Positions 5,976-8,470 of a stretch of 8,470 nucleotides of DNA are shown here, piece after piece; position 1 is the stretch's first letter; each line of letters starts with the position of its first letter. Under the pieces are notes generated by a model that worked only from the letters and a program-made list of their open reading frames with translations, did no database searches and was not told where the DNA came from. The stretch is from JAOTYV01 sp041557595 (GTDB lineage: Bacteria; Pseudomonadota; Alphaproteobacteria; UBA8366), in NCBI GenBank assembly GCA_041557595.1, contig JBFFGE010000189.1, positions 1 through 8,470 of the forward strand. The letters are read 5' to 3'. The position numbers and the translations under genes are program-made.

Positions 5976-7103
5976 ATGTTCAAAAGATTGAGTTTGGCGG
6001 CATTGTTTGCAGTGTCCGCCGCCGCAGTGGCGCTTGTCGGAACCGCGGTAAAAGAGGTTGCGGCCGCGGATCTCAGCGGCAAACGCGTGTCCATCATCGT
6101 GCCGTTTAACGAAGGTGGCGGGACCGACAGTTACACCCGCTTCATGCTGCCGTACTTCCAGAAATATCTGCCCGGCAATCCGAAGATCCTTGTGGTCAAC
6201 AAGCCGGGCGCCGGCGGTATCCTCGGCGCGAACTACTTCGAGCAGCGTGCGAAGAAAGACGGCACCTGGGTTTTCGCCCTGTCGACGTCGACCATCGCGA
6301 ATTTCACGCTCGGCGATCCGCGGGTGAAATTCAAGCTGAACGAATATATCCCGATCATCCTGTCGCCCCGCAGCACCATGGTCTATTCGCACAAATCGCT
6401 TGGGCTGCAGAACGAGAAGACCTTGAAGGCCAAGATCCAGAAATTGCGGTCGTTCACGCCGGAACAGATCGTGTTTGGCGGAAAGACGCCCACATCGGCC
6501 GGGCTGCAGCACCGCGTCGCCTTGAGCCTGCTGGGCGTCGAGGTCAAGAGCGTCTGGGGCATGAAGGGCAACGGACCGATGGCGCTCGCCTTCGAGCGTG
6601 GCGAATTCACGATCAATTACGACAATTCTCTGTCCTTCATGAACAACCGCAAGAAACTGTACGAAGACGGTGTCGCGGTCCCGTTGTATACGCTGGGGAT
6701 CGTCGATGAGAATGGCAACGTCGTGCGCGACCCCACCTGGCCGAACACGCCGAGCTATTTCGAGGCCTACAAGGCGATTCACGGAAAGAACCCGTCGGGT
6801 CCCGCCGTCGAGGCCTGGTTCGCGCTGTATCAGATGAGCGTGACCATGTCGAAATCGTGGAACCTGCCGCCGGGCACGCCGAAGGATATCGTCGAGGCCT
6901 ATCGCACGGCCGCGCGGAAGATGCTCAAAGACCCGGACTTCCTGAAGAAGCGGGACAAGATCTTCGGCAAGTATCCGCAAACCATCGGCGATGCGGCGCT
7001 GGCCGCGCGGAATGCGGCGACGACCCTGTCTCCGGGCGCCCGCGCCTGGCTGGCGAAATATGTCAAAGCCCGTTACGGCATCGTCCTCGGCACGACCGGC
7101 TGA
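5976..7103 (+). CDS. TctC/Bug-family periplasmic solute-binding protein
   Basis: Likely extracytoplasmic receptor of the tripartite tricarboxylate transporter (TTT) type, which captures carboxylates or related small organic anions in the periplasm. The 375-residue protein starts with a Sec signal peptide: MFKR, a hydrophobic stretch at 5-24, then VAAA with probable cleavage near residue 31. Mature-region motifs fit the Bug family: IIVPFNEGGGTD at 40-51 corresponds to the usual PF.AGG..D ligand loop, and VVNKPGAGGILGANY at 73-87 to the VENRPGAGG signature. The protein is about 50 residues longer than many Bug receptors (around 325), with divergent middle and C-terminal parts. No TctA or TctB membrane gene is adjacent, so it is an orphan in this window, as is common for Bug proteins. 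It appears monocistronic: its own ribosome site upstream and a terminator 23 bases downstream. The ligand cannot be named. Confidence 0.87.
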   Translation: MFKRLSLAALFAVSAAAVALVGTAVKEVAAADLSGKRVSIIVPFNEGGGTDSYTRFMLPYFQKYLPGNPKILVVNKPGAGGILGANYFEQRAKKDGTWVFALSTSTIANFTLGDPRVKFKLNEYIPIILSPRSTMVYSHKSLGLQNEKTLKAKIQKLRSFTPEQIVFGGKTPTSAGLQHRVALSLLGVEVKSVWGMKGNGPMALAFERGEFTINYDNSLSFMNNRKKLYEDGVAVPLYTLGIVDENGNVVRDPTWPNTPSYFEAYKAIHGKNPSGPAVEAWFALYQMSVTMSKSWNLPPGTPKDIVEAYRTAARKMLKDPDFLKKRDKIFGKYPQTIGDAALAARNAATTLSPGARAWLAKYVKARYGIVLGTTG

Positions 7104-7126
7104 GGCCGACGCTCTAATTTCGAAAG

Positions 7127-7157
7127 AACGCCCGGCGGTTTCCGCCGGGTGTTTTTT
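7127..7157 (+). terminator. Rho-independent terminator of the TctC-like gene
   Basis: CCCGGCGG (7131-7138) pairs perfectly with CCGCCGGG (7142-7149) across a TTT loop. The stem extends outward through G-T, C-G and A-T pairs, and six T's follow at 7152-7157. It lies 23 bases after the stop codon at 7103. Confidence 0.93.
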
Positions 7158-7189
7158 CGTGCCTGATGGCAGCGCTAAACCAATTTTTG

Positions 7190-7221
7190 AAAAAAGACCG
7201 GCGGCTCCGAGGAGCCACCGG
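7190..7221 (-). terminator. Rho-independent terminator of the flgE transcript
   Basis: Read on the minus strand, CCGG-T-GGCTC, a CTCG loop and GAGCC-G-CCGG form a 9-pair stem with one mismatch. Two bases later comes a run of six T's (A's at 7190-7195 on the plus strand). It lies about 50 bases beyond the flgE stop, so flgE is probably the last gene of its transcript. Confidence 0.82.
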
Positions 7222-7230
7222 CGAGGGTAC

Positions 7231-7266
7231 GGGCGGGGCGCGGCAGGGAGGGATGCCGGCCCGCCC
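7231..7266 (-). other. GC-rich hairpin in the flgE 3' untranslated region
   Basis: On the plus strand GGGCGGG (7231-7237) is complementary to CCCGCCC (7260-7266), and inside it CGGCA (7241-7245) pairs with TGCCG (7254-7258) around GGGAGGGA. It begins 5 bases after the flgE stop and precedes the terminator hairpin. No T-run follows, so it is not itself a typical terminator; it may stabilise the message 3' end, which is an inference. Confidence 0.5.
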
Positions 7267-7271
7267 TTCGG

Positions 7272-8470
7272 TTACTGCTTCAGATCGGTCGCGGTTTGCA
7301 GCATCTCCTCGACCACGGTGTAGGCCTGCACCGCGGTGGTGTAGCCCTGCTGCACCAGGATCAGCTTGGTGAATTCGAGGCCGAGATCGGTGGTCGACTG
7401 CTCCAGCGACGTGGGCGCGAAACTGCCGATGCCGGTCTGGTCCGCCTCGCGCAGTTCGAGCGCGCCGGAGGCGTCGCTGACCGCAAAATGGGTGTTGCTG
7501 CGCAGGCTGAGCCCGTTCGGGTTGGTCACCGTGGCCAGCGGCACCTTGTACAGCGCGCGCGTTCGGCCGTTCGAGAAATTGCCCGACAACACCCCATCCG
7601 CATCGAAGAAGACATCCTGCAGCGTGCCGGAGGGAATGCCGTCATCGGTGAACCCGAGCACGTTGAAGGGCGTGCCGAACTGGCGCATCGGCGTGAAGTC
7701 GAGCGCGACCGTGCTCGCGCCAGCGGCGCCGAAATTCAGGCCGACCGATTGCGAGAGCGGCGATACGATGTTTCCGGCGGCGTCGAAGGTCATCGTCGCC
7801 GTGCCGCCCGAGGTCACGCTGCCGCCGGACACGTTGACGGCCAGGTTCCAGATATTGGGGGCGGCGGCCTTGGTGAACTGAATGGTCAGCGTATGCTCCG
7901 CGCCGGACCCGTCGATGGTGCGGATCGGCGCGGTGAACACCTCGCCCGCGGCGGCGCCGGACGGCAGGATCGCGTTCAGGGACGCATTCGCCGTGGCGAC
8001 CGGCGAGAAGATCACCGCCCCGGGATCGACGCGCAGCGGATCCAGCGAGGCGACCGTGTTGGTCGCGATAAAGGTGCCGGCGCTGTCGGCCGGCCAGCCG
8101 AGCGCGAAATTCCCGGCGAGGTCGGTCAGGTATGCCTCGTCCACGCCGTTATTGGCGATATTGGTGATGGAGAACTGGCCCGCGCGGGTGAGCTGGTATT
8201 CGCCGCCTTCGTCGAGCTGGGTGTTGGAGAGCAGGAACCCCTGTCCGTTGATGGCCAGGTCGAGCGGGTTCTGCGTATTCGTGAGCAGCCCCTGCTTGTC
8301 GATGAAGTGCTGTACCACCGGGCGGATGCCGCCGAGGCTTTCGAAGTTGGATTCCGCAGTCGACGCCAGAACTTCCTGGAAGCGCGTCTCGGCGGCCTTG
8401 AAGCCGGGGGTCACCGAATTCGAAATATTCTCGCCGATCACCTGAAAGGACAGGCTGTTGCCGCGCAAGG
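7272..8470 (-). CDS. flgE: Flagellar hook protein FlgE (5' end cut by window edge)
   Basis: Structural subunit of the flagellar hook, the flexible joint between rod and filament, exported by the flagellar type III system. About 399 residues are visible. The first ones, LRGNSLSFQVIGENISNSVTPGFK, match the conserved rod/hook N-terminal motif (SNNIAN...T.GFK), normally about 10-20 residues in, so the gene continues beyond base 8470 and the TTG near the edge is an internal leucine codon. NGQGFLLSN and the TRAGQFSI...GNFALGW stretch form the FlgE/F/G core. The middle, rich in Ala, Gly, Ser and Thr, fits the exposed hook domains. The C terminus SLEQSTTDLGLEF, LILVQQGYTTAVQ, EEMLQT is the conserved coiled-coil end. 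A total near 410-420 residues suits FlgE and is too long for FlgF or FlgG (about 250-260). The stop is TAA, followed by a hairpin and a terminator. Neighbouring flagellar genes, if any, lie outside the window. Confidence 0.9.
   Translation of the reverse strand, partial: LRGNSLSFQVIGENISNSVTPGFKAAETRFQEVLASTAESNFESLGGIRPVVQHFIDKQGLLTNTQNPLDLAINGQGFLLSNTQLDEGGEYQLTRAGQFSITNIANNGVDEAYLTDLAGNFALGWPADSAGTFIATNTVASLDPLRVDPGAVIFSPVATANASLNAILPSGAAAGEVFTAPIRTIDGSGAEHTLTIQFTKAAAPNIWNLAVNVSGGSVTSGGTATMTFDAAGNIVSPLSQSVGLNFGAAGASTVALDFTPMRQFGTPFNVLGFTDDGIPSGTLQDVFFDADGVLSGNFSNGRTRALYKVPLATVTNPNGLSLRSNTHFAVSDASGALELREADQTGIGSFAPTSLEQSTTDLGLEFTKLILVQQGYTTAVQAYTVVEEMLQTATDLKQ

Noticed and set aside
5716..5991. 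Plus-strand open frame of 91 codons across the divergent intergenic region
   Set aside because: It starts inside the Rid gene on the opposite strand, has no ribosome site, overlaps the start of the TctC-like gene and shows no recognisable protein features.
7366..8445. Two consecutive plus-strand open frames opposite flgE
   Set aside because: They mirror the flgE coding sequence, have low-complexity Ser/Pro/Ala-rich translations and lack family motifs.

Overview
The window is about 8.5 kb of GC-rich DNA (G/C-biased third codon positions, GTG/ATG overlap junctions). Gene content and order suggest an alphaproteobacterium, perhaps near the Rhodospirillales or Rhizobiales: an AlaC-like aminotransferase, ACT-type homoserine dehydrogenase, class II fructose-1,6-bisphosphatase and RecJ in a row, then an orphan Bug/TctC receptor and a flagellar hook gene. 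The taxonomic call is an inference from gene content; no rRNA or other marker is present.

Positions 1-5329 hold a tight plus-strand gene block. An AlaC-type aminotransferase, cut at its 5' end by the window edge, overlaps homoserine dehydrogenase by ATGA. A 66-base gap leads to glpX, whose stop codon overlaps the start of recJ. No terminator is visible inside the block, so it reads as one operon joining amino-acid synthesis (pyruvate/alanine and aspartate-family steps), gluconeogenesis and DNA repair. The products do not form one pathway; the link appears to be shared transcription and translational coupling.

Positions 5330-5975 hold a short minus-strand gene for a Rid-family (YjgF/UK114) protein, converging on recJ with only 28 bases between the stops. 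Upstream of it is a 231-base divergent intergenic region containing a strong ribosome binding site for each flanking gene, an imperfect palindrome and a weak promoter-like element.

Positions 5976-7103 encode a secreted solute-binding protein of the TctC/Bug family, without its membrane partners in view. It ends at a clear intrinsic terminator. Facing it is the minus-strand 3' end of a flagellar hook protein FlgE gene, which runs off the right edge. The 168 bases between the two stops hold a terminator for each direction plus a further GC-rich hairpin.

I found no CRISPR array, tRNA or rRNA gene, insertion sequence, phage gene or defence system. This is mostly ordinary chromosomal housekeeping sequence. 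The points most worth a second look are the Rid protein that seems to lack the usual catalytic arginine, the orphan long TctC receptor and the palindromes in its divergent upstream region.
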